The notes: a model not told the origin generated them from the letters alone. DNA of 64,000 bases from Sporolactobacillus pectinivorans (GCF_002802965.1 NZ_NXGA01000001.1:1536922-1600921); one strand, 5' to 3'. Shown: positions 17,840-30,453, counted from the first letter of the stretch. Numbers and translations: made by a program.

Positions 17840-18808
17840 CTGAATAACCGGGGAGTTCTTGTATCCAGACGGGGGCGTCGTGCTGTTATTCTGACCAATG
17901 ACGGAAATTTCGAATCGGTCAGACTCAGCTACTCAGCAAACTTGTCGATTGGACAGACTGTATTGTCCGAACACCTTTCCCAATCCCATCCATTTAGAAA
18001 ATATTTGCTTGTGCCGGTTTTGACCCTCGGCTTTTCAATGCTTTGTTTTGCTCCGGTGACTCACAATGTTTCGGCTCCGAGCAGATCTGCAGCTGCTTAT
18101 GTCAACATTGGCCTTGCATCGGGTATCGAGGCAAGTGTGGACAGGTATTTTCATATCATTTCAGTCCGCCCTTTGAGCCGAGCTGCAAAGAAAGTCATAC
18201 CTGATCCTTCTGCTCTTGAAAACTTGTCATTCCGCAATTTTAGCAGCGCATTGATCAGCCGGCTGTATTCGCACGGTGATCTAAAGGGTGGTTCACTTTG
18301 CCTGATTTCTACAACTTTTACAAATCAGGTTAGAGGTTCGCAGAGGGAAGCTTTCAATACGGAATTGTTGCGTGCTTTTATGGACGGTACCTCCGAAATG
18401 GTGCGAGGAAGCGGTCCCGCTTCGCAGTGGGTACAGACAGCCATGGCCAATCAGGATGCAGTAAAGGGCAACGGGCAATCTGCGAGAAAATATATGCTTT
18501 ACCTTCAGGCGAAAACAAGAGGAAGCGTACTGACGCTGGATAAGGTAAGAAAGCTTTCTACTGCAGGAATTGAAAAAGCAGTTCCGCCAATAACAATTCC
18601 GTGGAAGAAATTGGTAAAAAAAATTACAGATGGTCAGGATCGTGCTTCGTTTATTGAGAAAGGGCCCGATCAGATCCAAACGGCTAATACTTTATTTCAG
18701 AATCCGTTTCGGGATGTAGGGCAAAGCGGGCGAAATAGCAGTAGCTACCTTTTTCATGAAAATCATTTCGTTGCTGTACCGCTTAGTGCCGGACAGCGTG
18801 AAGCATGA
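17840..18808 (+). CDS. rsgI: RsgI-type membrane anti-sigma factor
   Basis: The product binds SigI through an N-terminal cytoplasmic domain and senses outside the cell. In-frame sequence upstream of the first ATG/GTG/TTG clearly encodes the anti-sigma domain: NNRGVLVSRRGRRAVILTND then SVRLSYSANLSIGQTV. This makes CTG at 17840, with GGGGAAGGAAA in front, the likely start. A transmembrane segment (YLLVPVLTLGFSMLCF) lies near residue 57, followed by the family motif AYVNIGLASGIEASVD. The outer domain of about 200 residues is divergent and lacks recognisable carbohydrate-binding modules. Total is 322 residues. Confidence 0.8.
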   Translation: MNNRGVLVSRRGRRAVILTNDGNFESVRLSYSANLSIGQTVLSEHLSQSHPFRKYLLVPVLTLGFSMLCFAPVTHNVSAPSRSAAAYVNIGLASGIEASVDRYFHIISVRPLSRAAKKVIPDPSALENLSFRNFSSALISRLYSHGDLKGGSLCLISTTFTNQVRGSQREAFNTELLRAFMDGTSEMVRGSGPASQWVQTAMANQDAVKGNGQSARKYMLYLQAKTRGSVLTLDKVRKLSTAGIEKAVPPITIPWKKLVKKITDGQDRASFIEKGPDQIQTANTLFQNPFRDVGQSGRNSSSYLFHENHFVAVPLSAGQREA

Positions 18809-18902
18809 TCGAATCGTCACATATGCCGGACTGGCAGCGGGCATAGAGCTAACGTGCTATGCTCGCTTACTCTGTTTATTCAGAAGTATACTGAAGCAGA
18901 TT

Positions 18903-19450
18903 AAGATTATGGGGTTGTATCGCTGGCTCTTATTCTCGGATGCGGCGCGATGATCGGCAGGCTGATGGAAGATCCAGGTGCTGCTCAGCGGATTGCCGAT
19001 TCTATGAGTAGTAAATTTGGAAGGAAAAGAAGATTCAATGGGCTGGAATTGTGACCGGGCTGATCGTTGGTCGCAGCACATCGATCACGATGATTCTGCT
19101 GATGGACGGCGGTTGAGGTGCGTTGAACAGGTACTAGTCGGCAGTGGAATCGGTGATTACGTGGCTCGTTTGATGAAAGGAATATCGGTTTCGCCGATTA
19201 TTCTTGTATTTCTCATCGTTGCTCACTGCACATTCTTGAGAGTGCCACGATTTCCGGTATGATCGCTGTGGCACAAGCCAGTCCGGAATCCTGGCGCTTA
19301 GGGCGGGAACATCACCCTTTCACATATCGATGATACGGATTTCTGGATATACAAGGAATATTTTAACCTATCCATTGGCCGATGATGAATCTGATCAGTT
19401 CACTTGTCACTCTGTGCATGATATTATTGCTTAGCGTGTTTGTTCATTAA
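18903..19450 (+). pseudogene. Decayed GntP-family gluconate permease
   Basis: Fragments in different frames match the GntP/gluconate:H+ symporter family: ALILGCGAMIGRLMEDPGAA near 18925, VEQVLVGSGIGDYVARLMKG near 19120, VSPIILVFLIVA near 19190, then after a frameshift ESATISGMIAVA, and lastly HIDDTDFWIYKEYFNLSIG near 19320-19375 running to a normal stop at 19450. The 5' third is missing and internal pieces are deleted, so only about 180 of some 450 codons survive. No gluconate kinase remains beside it. The gene is dead. Confidence 0.8.
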
Positions 19451-19556
19451 ATCGGAATTTTATCTTTATTCCGTCTGTTTCATGTTCGTCCAAAACACAT
19501 TGACAAGCCTAAAGTACAATGATAGATTATGTGTACGCGAATTGAATAGCGAATGA

Positions 19557-19714
19557 CTCTTATCCAGAGTGGCGGAGGGACTGGCCCGATGATGCCCGGC
19601 AACCCCCGGATTTTATTTTTGAAAATCCGGAATGGTGCTAATTCCTACGGATGCTTCGGTGTCCGGCAGATGAGAGAGGTGACCCAGCCCCTTTCTCATC
19701 TTGAGGGGTTTTTT
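19557..19714 (+). promoter_or_regulatory. SAM-I (S-box) riboswitch with terminator, upstream of metNIQ
   Basis: The leader has the S-box core: CTCTTATCCAGAGTGGCGG, GGGACTGGCCCGATGATGCC, GGCAACCCCCGG, the P3 hairpin, GGTGCTAATTCC, and the closing GATGAGAGAG near 19670. A GC stem (19688-19708) and six T residues form the expression-platform terminator. Binding of S-adenosylmethionine is expected to end transcription before metN. The B. subtilis metNPQ operon has the same control. Confidence 0.95.
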
Positions 19715-19858
19715 GCTGTGTAAAAAAGCGTGGAAGGGGGGACAGCGAGTGGTCTGCATGCTTTTTAGCAGGCTGATTCATTTTTTATGACCAACTAAAA
19801 ACAGAGGAATACATATTTTAGCCGGTCGTTTTTTTCTCTGAAAGAGAGGTTTATTGAT

Positions 19859-20881
19859 TTGATCCAATTAACGCATGCAAGAAAAATTTATCAAACCGGT
19901 ACCAGACCTGTAGAAGCATTAACCGATGTCAGTCTGAAGATTGAAAAGGGAGAAATCTTCGGAGTGATCGGTTATAGCGGGGCAGGAAAAAGTACATTGA
20001 TCCGCCTGATTAATTTGTTAGAAAGACCGACATCCGGGACTGTGGAAGTTGACGGACACATCTTGTCCAGTTTATCTGCCGGAGAACTGCGTGATGCACG
20101 GAAACAGATTGGAATGATTTTTCAACATTTTAATTTGCTCTGGTCAAGGACTGTTGCTGAGAATATTTCTTTTCCGCTGGAACTGTCAGGAGTATCAAAA
20201 GAGAAAAGGAAGCACCAGGTGAACGAATTGATCCGGATGGTTGGCCTGGAAGGAAGGGAATCCTCCTACCCGGCGCAACTCAGCGGCGGTCAGAAGCAAC
20301 GTGTCGGAATTGCGCGCGCTTTGGCAAACAATCCTAAAGTACTGCTTTGCGATGAGGCCACTTCTGCTCTTGATCCGAAAACTACAGATTCAATTCTCCA
20401 ACTGTTAATGGAAATCAATCAATCTCTGGGAATTACAATTGTGCTGATTACCCATGAGATGCACGTGATTCGGAAAATCTGCAACCGCGTTGCTGTTCTT
20501 GATTCGGGCACTATTGTCGAAGAGGGCCTTACAGAAAATATTTTTGCAGATCCGCAGCAACCGATCACCCGCGAATTCGTCGGCCAGGTTGCAGCAGAAG
20601 AAAGGGATCCAGATCTAATCCGGCGTTTCCGCGCGGCTGGTCCGGATGGCAAAATTGTTCGCGTTATTTTCGATGGTTCAACTGACCAGGAACCGGCACT
20701 CGATACGTTTTTTCGCAATCATGCCATCCATGCCAACATCATAAAGAGTGATTTTTTGCCGGCGAATCACGGAAGCAAGGGAACACTGCTTCTGTTTGTC
20801 AGAGGCGCGGATGCAGACGTTCAATCAGCGCTTCAAAACCTGAAAAAGAAAAAGATAAGGGCAGAGGTGTTGCCGTTATGA
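19859..20881 (+). CDS. metN: Methionine ABC transporter ATPase
   Basis: MetN (340 residues) powers import of methionine. Walker A is GYSGAGKST near residue 38, the Q-loop is IFQHFNLL, the ABC signature is LSGGQKQRVG near residue 139, and Walker B is VLLCDEATSALD. The C-terminal NIL/ACT-like domain at about 265-340, which senses methionine, is present. TTG 19859 follows AGAGAGG. It overlaps metI by 4 bp (ATGA), and the operon sits behind a SAM-I riboswitch. Confidence 0.96.
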   Translation: MIQLTHARKIYQTGTRPVEALTDVSLKIEKGEIFGVIGYSGAGKSTLIRLINLLERPTSGTVEVDGHILSSLSAGELRDARKQIGMIFQHFNLLWSRTVAENISFPLELSGVSKEKRKHQVNELIRMVGLEGRESSYPAQLSGGQKQRVGIARALANNPKVLLCDEATSALDPKTTDSILQLLMEINQSLGITIVLITHEMHVIRKICNRVAVLDSGTIVEEGLTENIFADPQQPITREFVGQVAAEERDPDLIRRFRAAGPDGKIVRVIFDGSTDQEPALDTFFRNHAIHANIIKSDFLPANHGSKGTLLLFVRGADADVQSALQNLKKKKIRAEVLPL

Positions 20882-21543
20882 CCAATATTTTTCCAAATGT
20901 GGACTGGTCAGGCATGCTGCTGGCGACGGGTCAGACACTTTACATGACGCTGGTTTCGGGTATTTTCACATTTATTTTCGGACTGATTCTCGGGTTACTG
21001 CTTTTTCTTACTGCGAGCGGTGGATTGTACGAAAATGCGTGGGTGTATAAGCTGACTTCTTCTTTTGTAAATATTTTTCGTTCAATACCCTTCGTTATTC
21101 TGATCGTTTTGTTGATTCCACTGACCATCTTGATTATGAGGACAATGATCGGTGCTTCCGCGGCACTTCCATCCATTATTATTGGAGCTGCTCCCTTTTA
21201 TGGGCGTCTGGTGGAAATTGGGTTACGGGAAGTGGACAAAGGTGTAATCGAGGCATCTGAAGCGATGGGGGCTACTCGATGGCAGATTATTATTAAAGTC
21301 CTGTTGCCCGAATCGTGGCCGTCCATGATTTCAGGTATGACCGTTACGCTGATCGCACTGATCGGCAATACTGCCATGGCCGGTGTTGTCGGTGCGGGAG
21401 GACTCGGTTCGGTTGCTTATAATGAAGGCTTTGAAGCAAACAATAATGATGTGACTTTTGTAGCAACGATCATCATTCTTATTATTGTTTTCGTGATCCA
21501 GTTTATCGGCGACCGGATTAGCCGAGCCGTGGATAAAAGATAG
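20878..21543 (+). CDS. metI: Methionine ABC transporter permease
   Basis: MetI (MetP in B. subtilis), 221 residues, is the membrane subunit with about five transmembrane helices. The coupling-loop motif EASEAMGATRWQIIIKVLLP near residue 125 contacts MetN, and TAMAGVVGAGGLGSVAY near residue 165 is a family signature. It starts within the metN stop codon and is followed by metQ after 58 bp. Confidence 0.96.
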   Translation: MTNIFPNVDWSGMLLATGQTLYMTLVSGIFTFIFGLILGLLLFLTASGGLYENAWVYKLTSSFVNIFRSIPFVILIVLLIPLTILIMRTMIGASAALPSIIIGAAPFYGRLVEIGLREVDKGVIEASEAMGATRWQIIIKVLLPESWPSMISGMTVTLIALIGNTAMAGVVGAGGLGSVAYNEGFEANNNDVTFVATIIILIIVFVIQFIGDRISRAVDKR

Positions 21544-21601
21544 AGAAAGATTTACAGATGGCATCCTAAAAAAAATCACATAAAAACGGGGGAAACTGTA
21601 T

Positions 21602-22420
21602 ATGAAGAAATTATTTGTCTTTTCATTAATCCTGTCACTTGTCCTTATTCTAGCTGCGTGCGGAAAAGGAAGCGCCAATTCAGGCGGCCAGACGACACTG
21701 CTTGTTGGCGCTTCAGCCGTTCCACATGCAGAAATATTGAAACAGGCCGTACCGCTGCTTAAGAAAAAAGGTATCGATCTTAAAGTGAAAGTATTCAATG
21801 ATTACGTCCTGCCTAATCAGGCGCTGGCTGCCAAACAGCTTGATGCCAATTATTTTCAGCACATTCCTTTCCTTGACCTTTATAACAAAGAGCACCATAC
21901 AGATCTTGTCAGCGCAGGAAAAATTCATATTGAACCATTCGGCATTTATTCAAAAAAATATAAAAACATCAGTCAAATAAAAGACGGCGCAACGGTCCAA
22001 ATCAGCAATAATAAATCGGAGCAGGGGAGAATTCTGCTGCTTTTGCAATCAAAAGGACTGGTAAAGATCAAACCGGGCGTGAACGGAGTTTCTGCAACCT
22101 TAAATGACATTGATAACATCAAACACCTGAAATTCCTGCAACCAATCGATCCAGCTCTGCTTCCAAAGGCCTATCAGAACAATACAGCGGATCTCTTTGC
22201 CATCAATACCAACTTCGCACTCCAGGCAAATTTGAATCCGAAAAAGGATGCACTGATTCTTGAAGGTGCCCAGTCGCCGTACGCCAATATTATTGCTGTC
22301 CGCAAAGGCGATGAGAAGAAAAAAGCGATTAAAGAGTTGGTCGACGTGCTTCATTCCAGGACAATCCAGGACTTTATCAACAAGAAATATAAAGGGGCCG
22401 TACTGCCGGTTTCTGACTGA
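21602..22420 (+). CDS. metQ: Methionine-binding lipoprotein
   Basis: MetQ (272 residues) is the substrate-binding protein of the importer. The lipobox LILAACGK places the lipidated cysteine at residue 20. NlpA-family signatures follow: VGASAVPHAEIL, LDANYFQHIPFLD and EPFGIYS. ATG 21602 lies behind GGGGGAAACTGT. A strong terminator follows. Specificity for methionine is supported by the S-box in front of the operon. Confidence 0.95.
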   Translation: MKKLFVFSLILSLVLILAACGKGSANSGGQTTLLVGASAVPHAEILKQAVPLLKKKGIDLKVKVFNDYVLPNQALAAKQLDANYFQHIPFLDLYNKEHHTDLVSAGKIHIEPFGIYSKKYKNISQIKDGATVQISNNKSEQGRILLLLQSKGLVKIKPGVNGVSATLNDIDNIKHLKFLQPIDPALLPKAYQNNTADLFAINTNFALQANLNPKKDALILEGAQSPYANIIAVRKGDEKKKAIKELVDVLHSRTIQDFINKKYKGAVLPVSD

Positions 22421-22446
22421 ACATGACAGGTGCACTTATAGACGCA

Positions 22447-22490
22447 AACAATCCGTTTCCTGCAGAACTGCGGGAAACGGATTGTTGTTA
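22447..22490 (+). terminator. Terminator of metNIQ
   Basis: AACAATCCGTTTCC pairs with GGGAAACGGATTGTT in a long stem, followed by a partial T tract. Confidence 0.85.
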
Positions 22491-22622
22491 TTTAAAAAGG
22501 AATACTAAAAAAGTAAGTTTTGAACGAATGTCTCACAAAAATACCGGAAGGTTTTTTTCTTTTTTTATCTTTCCTGAAATCAGCGTTATAATGATAAGCA
22601 AAAGCGATGTGTGACATTATTC

Positions 22623-22652
22623 TCTTTTTGCGATAAATCTTTTTGCGATAAA
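22623..22652 (+). repeat. Perfect 15-bp tandem repeat in the suf upstream region
   Basis: TCTTTTTGCGATAAA occurs twice, head to tail, about 165 bp before sufC. The rest of the 22491-22814 gap holds no gene. Two TGAGAAT direct repeats occur near 22705-22720. None is a clean Fur box. Confidence 0.6.
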
Positions 22653-22814
22653 ATTGATGGGTTTCTTCGGTTGATATCTCTTAACATCTGATATAAGATT
22701 GTAATGAGAATAGATTGAGAATGGAAAGTTACACGGAGATAATTATACGGGATTGGAATGGGGAGTGGGCAAACTCTCTAAAATCTCGATCGTTATATTA
22801 TTGGAGGTAATGAG

Positions 22815-23597
22815 ATGACGGTACCGGAATTGAAAATAAAAGATCTTCATGTAGCCGTTGAAGGCAAGCCGATTGTGAAGGGCTTTGATCTGGATATTAA
22901 GGGCGGGGAAATCCACGCACTGATGGGTCCGAACGGAACCGGAAAGTCAACGGTTGCTTCGGCAATCATGGGCCATCCGAAATACGAAGTCACTGCGGGA
23001 AGCGTGGCACTGGACGGTAAAAATCTTCTCGATATGGCAGTCGATGAGAGGGCGCGTGCCGGAATGTTTCTGGCCATGCAGTACCCGAGCGAAGTGAGTG
23101 GTGTCACCAATGCTGATTTTCTGAGAACAGCAATTAACGGCAGACGCGGGGAAGGTAACGAGATTCCGCTGATGAAATTTATCAAGACACTGGATAAAAA
23201 AATGGATTTGCTCGAAATGGATCAGGTTTTTGCGGAACGCTATGTCAATGAAGGGTTTTCCGGAGGCGAGAAAAAGCGCAATGAAATCCTTCAGTTGATG
23301 ATGCTTGAACCCAAATTCGCGATTCTTGACGAAATTGATTCGGGACTCGATATTGACGCGCTCAAATGGGTGGCAAAGGGTGTTAATTCGATGCGTTCGG
23401 AAAATTTTGGCTGTCTGATTATCACTCATTATCAGCGCCTTCTCAATTATATTAAACCGGATAAAGTTCATGTCATGATGAATGGACACATTGTCAAGAC
23501 TGGCGGACCTGAACTGGCGCTTCGTCTTGAAGAGGAAGGTTATGACGGAATGAAGGCAGAACTGGGCATCAAAGATGATGAGACAGTAGAAGCCTGA
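22815..23597 (+). CDS. sufC: Fe-S cluster assembly ATPase SufC
   Basis: SufC (260 residues) is the ABC-type ATPase of the SufBCD scaffold. Walker A is GPNGTGKST near residue 38, the signature is FSGGEKKRNE near residue 149, and Walker B is FAILDEIDSGLD near residue 170. It lacks membrane partners, as expected for this soluble ABC ATPase. ATTGGAGG precedes ATG 22815. It is the first gene of sufCDSUB, the only general Fe-S assembly system of most Bacillales. Confidence 0.97.
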   Translation: MTVPELKIKDLHVAVEGKPIVKGFDLDIKGGEIHALMGPNGTGKSTVASAIMGHPKYEVTAGSVALDGKNLLDMAVDERARAGMFLAMQYPSEVSGVTNADFLRTAINGRRGEGNEIPLMKFIKTLDKKMDLLEMDQVFAERYVNEGFSGGEKKRNEILQLMMLEPKFAILDEIDSGLDIDALKWVAKGVNSMRSENFGCLIITHYQRLLNYIKPDKVHVMMNGHIVKTGGPELALRLEEEGYDGMKAELGIKDDETVEA

Positions 23598-23630
23598 TCA
23601 ATCAGTTTTATTGGGAACAGGGGGGAGAAT

Positions 23631-26609
<2,979 letters not shown>

Positions 26610-26715
26610 TTCAACAATTCTGTGAATCATGTTAAAATAAATGTATTGTTAGGATGAAAAAACTGACTGGTGATATATTTGCTTAACTATTAATTTATAA
26701 AGGAGGTTTCCTGAA

Positions 26716-28119
26716 ATGGCCACAAAGCAGCAGGTGCCGGAAATAGAGGAATACAAGTATGGATTCAAGGAAAAAGATGTCTCCGTATTCCGAACAAAAC
26801 GCGGGTTGACCGAGGATATTGTCCGTGAGATCTCAAAGAAAAAAAATGAGCCCGAATGGATGCTGGAATATCGGCTCAAGGGTCTGCATCATTTTTATAA
26901 ACGGCCGATGCCTCAATGGGGTGCAGATCTAAGCGCGCTCAAGTTCGATGATTTGACGTATTATGTCAAACCTGTTCAGAATCAGGGCCGGACCTGGGAT
27001 GAAGTGCCGGGCGAAATCAAGGACACTTTTGACAAGTTGGGCATTCCCGAAGCCGAGCGTAAATACCTTGCCGGAGTATCCGCACAGTATGAGTCCGAAG
27101 TGGTTTATCACAGCATGAAGAAGGATCTTGAAAAAGAGGGGATCATCTTCATGGACACGGATTCCGCCTTGAAAAAACACGAAGATCTGTTCCGAGAATA
27201 CTTCGGCAAGGTGATTTCTTACGCGGACAACAAGTTTTCTGCGCTGAATGCGGCCTGCTGGTCGGGTGGGTCATTCGTCTATGTGCCGAAAGGCGTTGTA
27301 TGCAAAACACCGCTTCAGGCCTACTTCCGGATCAACTCTGAAAGCATGGGGCAGTTTGAGCGGACGCTGATTGTTGTCGACGAAGGCGCATCTGTTCATT
27401 ACGTAGAAGGCTGCACGGCCCCTGTCTACTCCAGCAGTTCGCTGCACAGCGGAATTGTTGAGATCTATGTCCGCAAGAATGCATATTGCCGTTACACGAC
27501 GATTCAGAACTGGGCCAACAATGTTTACAACCTTGTTACTCAGCGCGCTATCTGTGAAGATCACGCAACAATGGAGTGGGTTGATGGCAACATCGGGTCC
27601 TGTGTGACGATGAAATATCCTTCTGTTGTCCTGAAGGGTGAAGGCGCACGCGGTAATACACTGACGATTGCGATTGGCGGCAGAGGGCAGAACCAGGACA
27701 CCGGATCGAAGATGATTCATCTCGCACCGAATACTTCATCAACGATTATTTCAAAATCGATTGCCAAGAACGGCGGCAACGTCACTTATCGCGGCAAGGT
27801 TCATTTCAGCCCGAAAGCAGTCAATTCGAAATCGCATATCGAGTGCGATACTCTGATCATGGATGACCAGTCAACATCCGATACGGTTCCATATAATGAA
27901 GTTTTGAACAAGGACATCTCGCTGGAACACGAGGCCAAAGTATCCAAAGTTTCCGAAGAGCAGCTGTTCTATCTGATGAGCCGCGGACTCACCGAACAGG
28001 AAGCGACGGAAATGATCGTTATGGGCTTCATCGAGCCATTCACCAAGGAACTGCCAATGGAATACGCGGTCGAAATGAACCGTCTGATCAAGTACAACAT
28101 GGAAGGTTCTATCGGCTGA
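26716..28119 (+). CDS. sufB: Fe-S cluster assembly scaffold protein SufB
   Basis: SufB (467 residues) is the main scaffold subunit. Signatures include [29 protein letters not shown] near residue 230, and [20 protein letters not shown] near residue 412. The start ATG 26716 follows AAAGGAGG. A 106-bp gap separates it from sufU and may hold an extra promoter, but the operon order is the standard one. A terminator follows. Confidence 0.96.
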   Translation: MATKQQVPEIEEYKYGFKEKDVSVFRTKRGLTEDIVREISKKKNEPEWMLEYRLKGLHHFYKRPMPQWGADLSALKFDDLTYYVKPVQNQGRTWDEVPGEIKDTFDKLGIPEAERKYLAGVSAQYESEVVYHSMKKDLEKEGIIFMDTDSALKKHEDLFREYFGKVISYADNKFSALNAACWSGGSFVYVPKGVVCKTPLQAYFRINSESMGQFERTLIVVDEGASVHYVEGCTAPVYSSSSLHSGIVEIYVRKNAYCRYTTIQNWANNVYNLVTQRAICEDHATMEWVDGNIGSCVTMKYPSVVLKGEGARGNTLTIAIGGRGQNQDTGSKMIHLAPNTSSTIISKSIAKNGGNVTYRGKVHFSPKAVNSKSHIECDTLIMDDQSTSDTVPYNEVLNKDISLEHEAKVSKVSEEQLFYLMSRGLTEQEATEMIVMGFIEPFTKELPMEYAVEMNRLIKYNMEGSIG

Positions 28120-28136
28120 CCGTCCAGTAAATAAAT

Positions 28137-28181
28137 AAAAAGGTCCGTTGGTTTGCTCTATGCAGACTGATGGACTTTTTT
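28137..28181 (+). terminator. Terminator of the suf operon
   Basis: AAAAAGGTCC and GGACTTTTTT bracket a longer imperfect stem, 17 bp after the sufB stop codon. Confidence 0.7.
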
Positions 28182-28221
28182 AATGCATCAGCATTGGCTC
28201 ATACTTGTCCGAATCCAAACA

Positions 28222-28264
28222 AACAACGAAACAGTATAAAATTCAGGACCATTAAAAGTGTATG
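28222..28264 (-). repeat. Possible remnant of the dispersed element
   Basis: On the minus strand ACACTTTTAAT, TCCTGAA and TTTTATACTGTTTC line up with the 3' hairpin region of copy A, but the right arm of the stem is lost. It may be a degraded fourth copy; similarity is modest and the stretch is AT-rich. Confidence 0.3.
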
Positions 28265-28268
28265 ATAA

Positions 28269-28490
28269 GTTCAGGAAGAAGCATTTTATCCGTCAACAGA
28301 TCCGAAACTCTTGGTTGAATCTTTAAAAAAAGTAGCGCGGCTTGAACACAACGTATTAAAAGTGTATGGCGGGCATAATGAGTTGGGGCTTGGACCAACA
28401 ATACTGCATGAAGCGGGAGAGGCCGCTGATTATCTGATCAATGATGATCTCGTCAAGTTTGGTACCGGTTTGCATTGCTTCCATAACTGA
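28269..28490 (+). pseudogene. C-terminal remnant of a metallo-beta-lactamase-fold hydrolase
   Basis: A frame of 73 codons with no credible start reads EEAFYPSTDPKLLVESLKK, then VLKVYGGHNELGLGPTIL, and ends at TGA 28490. This looks like the tail of an MBL-fold hydrolase, where a P/GGH motif contributes a late metal ligand. The catalytic HxHxDH region is absent, and a stop lies immediately upstream in frame. I take it as a dead fragment; family assignment is tentative. Confidence 0.45.
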
Positions 28491-28619
28491 GCGTGTAGTT
28501 TTTTAGTCAAAAGCTTACTGAAGAGATTTACCTTGTTGACAGAACAGTCATGATAAGCAGTACAATATAAAATGGACACGAAAGCGTTTTGTTCTTTGAA
28601 TTTTTTAGGAGGGTTAAGC

Positions 28620-29996
28620 TTGATCTCACTCCATTTTCTACATACAAATGACATGCACAGCCACTTTGACAACTGGGGGAGCTTAGTCAGTTATCTTAAC
28701 CGTGAGCGGCAGCAACTGCGTGAAGAGGGAGACCCTTATCTGACACTTGATCTCGGTGATCACATGGATCGTTATAATCCGATGACCGAGGGCCTGCTTG
28801 GCGAGGGGAATGTCCGGCTGCTGAATGATGCGAATTATGATTTTGTGACCATCGGAAATAACGAGGGCATTACATTTACAAAAGACATATTAAATGCCGT
28901 GTACCAAAAAAGAAAGTTTGAAGTGATTCTTGCCAATCTTTATGATCTGACCGGCGAACGCCCGCCATGGTGTAAGCCTTATGCCGTTTGCGATATGCGC
29001 GGAGTCAAAGTTGGGCTGATTGGCCTGACAGCAGCCTTCCCAAAGTTTTATCACCTGCTCGGCTGGGACATACATGATCCTTTTTCTGAACTGAGACCTT
29101 TGGTGGCACAGCTTAGACAGGAGACTGACCTGATCGTTCTGATGTCGCATGTCGGTCTTCCGTTTGATGAGCGTGTTGCGGAAGAGATTGATGGAATCGA
29201 CGTGATTATCGGGTCCCATACCCACCATGTTCTGGAAGAGGGGTTGATGATTGATTCAACACTGATTGCCCAGGCAGGAAAATATGGCCGCTATGCCGGC
29301 CATGTTGTCGTGGAATACGACGAAGAGGCGCATCAAGTGGTTCATAAGGGCGCGGATCTCGTGACATTAAGGGAGCAGCCTGATCAGGAAGCGCAGCGCG
29401 AAGTCCAGCAATTGACCGCTGAGGGCATTGAGAATATGCAGCAGAAAATAGCCTGGCTTGACCATCCGGTTCAGGTCAACTGGTACAAAGAAACTGCTCT
29501 GCCCTTGATTCTGGCAGATGCTTTAAGAAAGTGGTGCCACGCGGATATCGGATTGGTCAATGCAGGCGTGATCATTGAAGGTCTGCCGGCAGGGGCGGTT
29601 ACCCGATATGACGTGCATCACATCTGTCCCCATCCCATTAATCCGTGCAAGGTTGAGATAACTGGAAAAGAAATTGTCGAGATCATTAATATCGGCCTGA
29701 AAAAGCAATTCCAGACCTATGAACTCAAAGGCTTTGGCTTTCGCGGCAAAGTGCTGGGCAAACTAGTCTTCAGCCATCTGACGTATGAAACCCATTTGAG
29801 GAACGGCATCTTGGAAGCCAGTGATGTCCGCGTTCAGGGCGTACCGCTCTTGATTGATAAACGATACAGTATCGGCACGATTGACGTTTTTACACTTGGC
29901 ACCTTTCTGCCGCCGATTGTCCGGGCAAAGCAGCAGTTCTATCTGCCCGAAATGTTGCGCGACTTGCTTGCCTGGCGATTGAAAGAATTGAATTGA
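28620..29996 (+). CDS. yunD: Metallophosphatase / 5'-nucleotidase-like protein YunD
   Basis: The 458-residue product belongs to the calcineurin-like UshA/5'-nucleotidase family. Metal-site motifs are FLHTNDMHSHF at the start, DLGDHMDR near residue 44, GNNEG near residue 79, LMSHVGLPFDE near residue 173 and GSHTHHVLEEG near residue 197. The C-terminal nucleotidase domain follows. There is no signal peptide, so it is probably cytoplasmic. TTG 28620 is chosen because TAGGAGGG lies just before it. Position between sufB and yunC matches B. subtilis. Confidence 0.88.
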   Translation: MISLHFLHTNDMHSHFDNWGSLVSYLNRERQQLREEGDPYLTLDLGDHMDRYNPMTEGLLGEGNVRLLNDANYDFVTIGNNEGITFTKDILNAVYQKRKFEVILANLYDLTGERPPWCKPYAVCDMRGVKVGLIGLTAAFPKFYHLLGWDIHDPFSELRPLVAQLRQETDLIVLMSHVGLPFDERVAEEIDGIDVIIGSHTHHVLEEGLMIDSTLIAQAGKYGRYAGHVVVEYDEEAHQVVHKGADLVTLREQPDQEAQREVQQLTAEGIENMQQKIAWLDHPVQVNWYKETALPLILADALRKWCHADIGLVNAGVIIEGLPAGAVTRYDVHHICPHPINPCKVEITGKEIVEIINIGLKKQFQTYELKGFGFRGKVLGKLVFSHLTYETHLRNGILEASDVRVQGVPLLIDKRYSIGTIDVFTLGTFLPPIVRAKQQFYLPEMLRDLLAWRLKELN

Positions 29997-30069
29997 CTGT
30001 CAATTAAAAAAGGGATTTGTCACCACTTGCCACGCCGCCCATAAGATATGGGAAAAGGAGGCGGCAGAA

Positions 30070-30369
30070 TTGATTCAATTGGAACCGATTGAGATTGACG
30101 GTCATTTTTTTAGAGGGATTTCGGTTAAACTGCCCAAGACGACACTGCTGACCATTTCAAATGAAAAAGGGTATATTATGTGCGGAGCGCTAGATGTAGG
30201 ACTGCTTAACGACCAGCTGTCCGACCGCAAAATCATTGCCGGTAAAGCAGTCGGTGTGCGGACACTCGAAGAATTGTTAAATGCGCCTCTCACTGAAGTA
30301 ACTTTTGAAGCGGAGAATCTGGGCATTTATACGGGAATGCCTGGCCGCGAGGCACTTCTGAAAATGTAA
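30070..30369 (+). CDS. yunC: YunC, DUF1805 protein
   Basis: The 99-residue product matches DUF1805. It has a hydrophobic, Gly-rich core: KGYIMCGALDVGLLN and IAGKAVGVRTLEELLNAPL. Function is unknown. TTG 30070 follows AAAGGAGGCGGC. It lies between yunD and yunB as in B. subtilis. Confidence 0.85.
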   Translation: MIQLEPIEIDGHFFRGISVKLPKTTLLTISNEKGYIMCGALDVGLLNDQLSDRKIIAGKAVGVRTLEELLNAPLTEVTFEAENLGIYTGMPGREALLKM

Positions 30370-30453
30370 ACTGTACCATATTTCAAAACTCCGGTGAAAA
30401 AGACTTTTATCCCCCCTTTCATCAGCATATAGATGATGTGAAGGGGGTTTGTC

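Noticed and set aside
22700..22725. Fur box before sufC
   Set aside because: The two TGAGAAT motifs are direct, not inverted, repeats and do not match the 7-1-7 Fur pattern.
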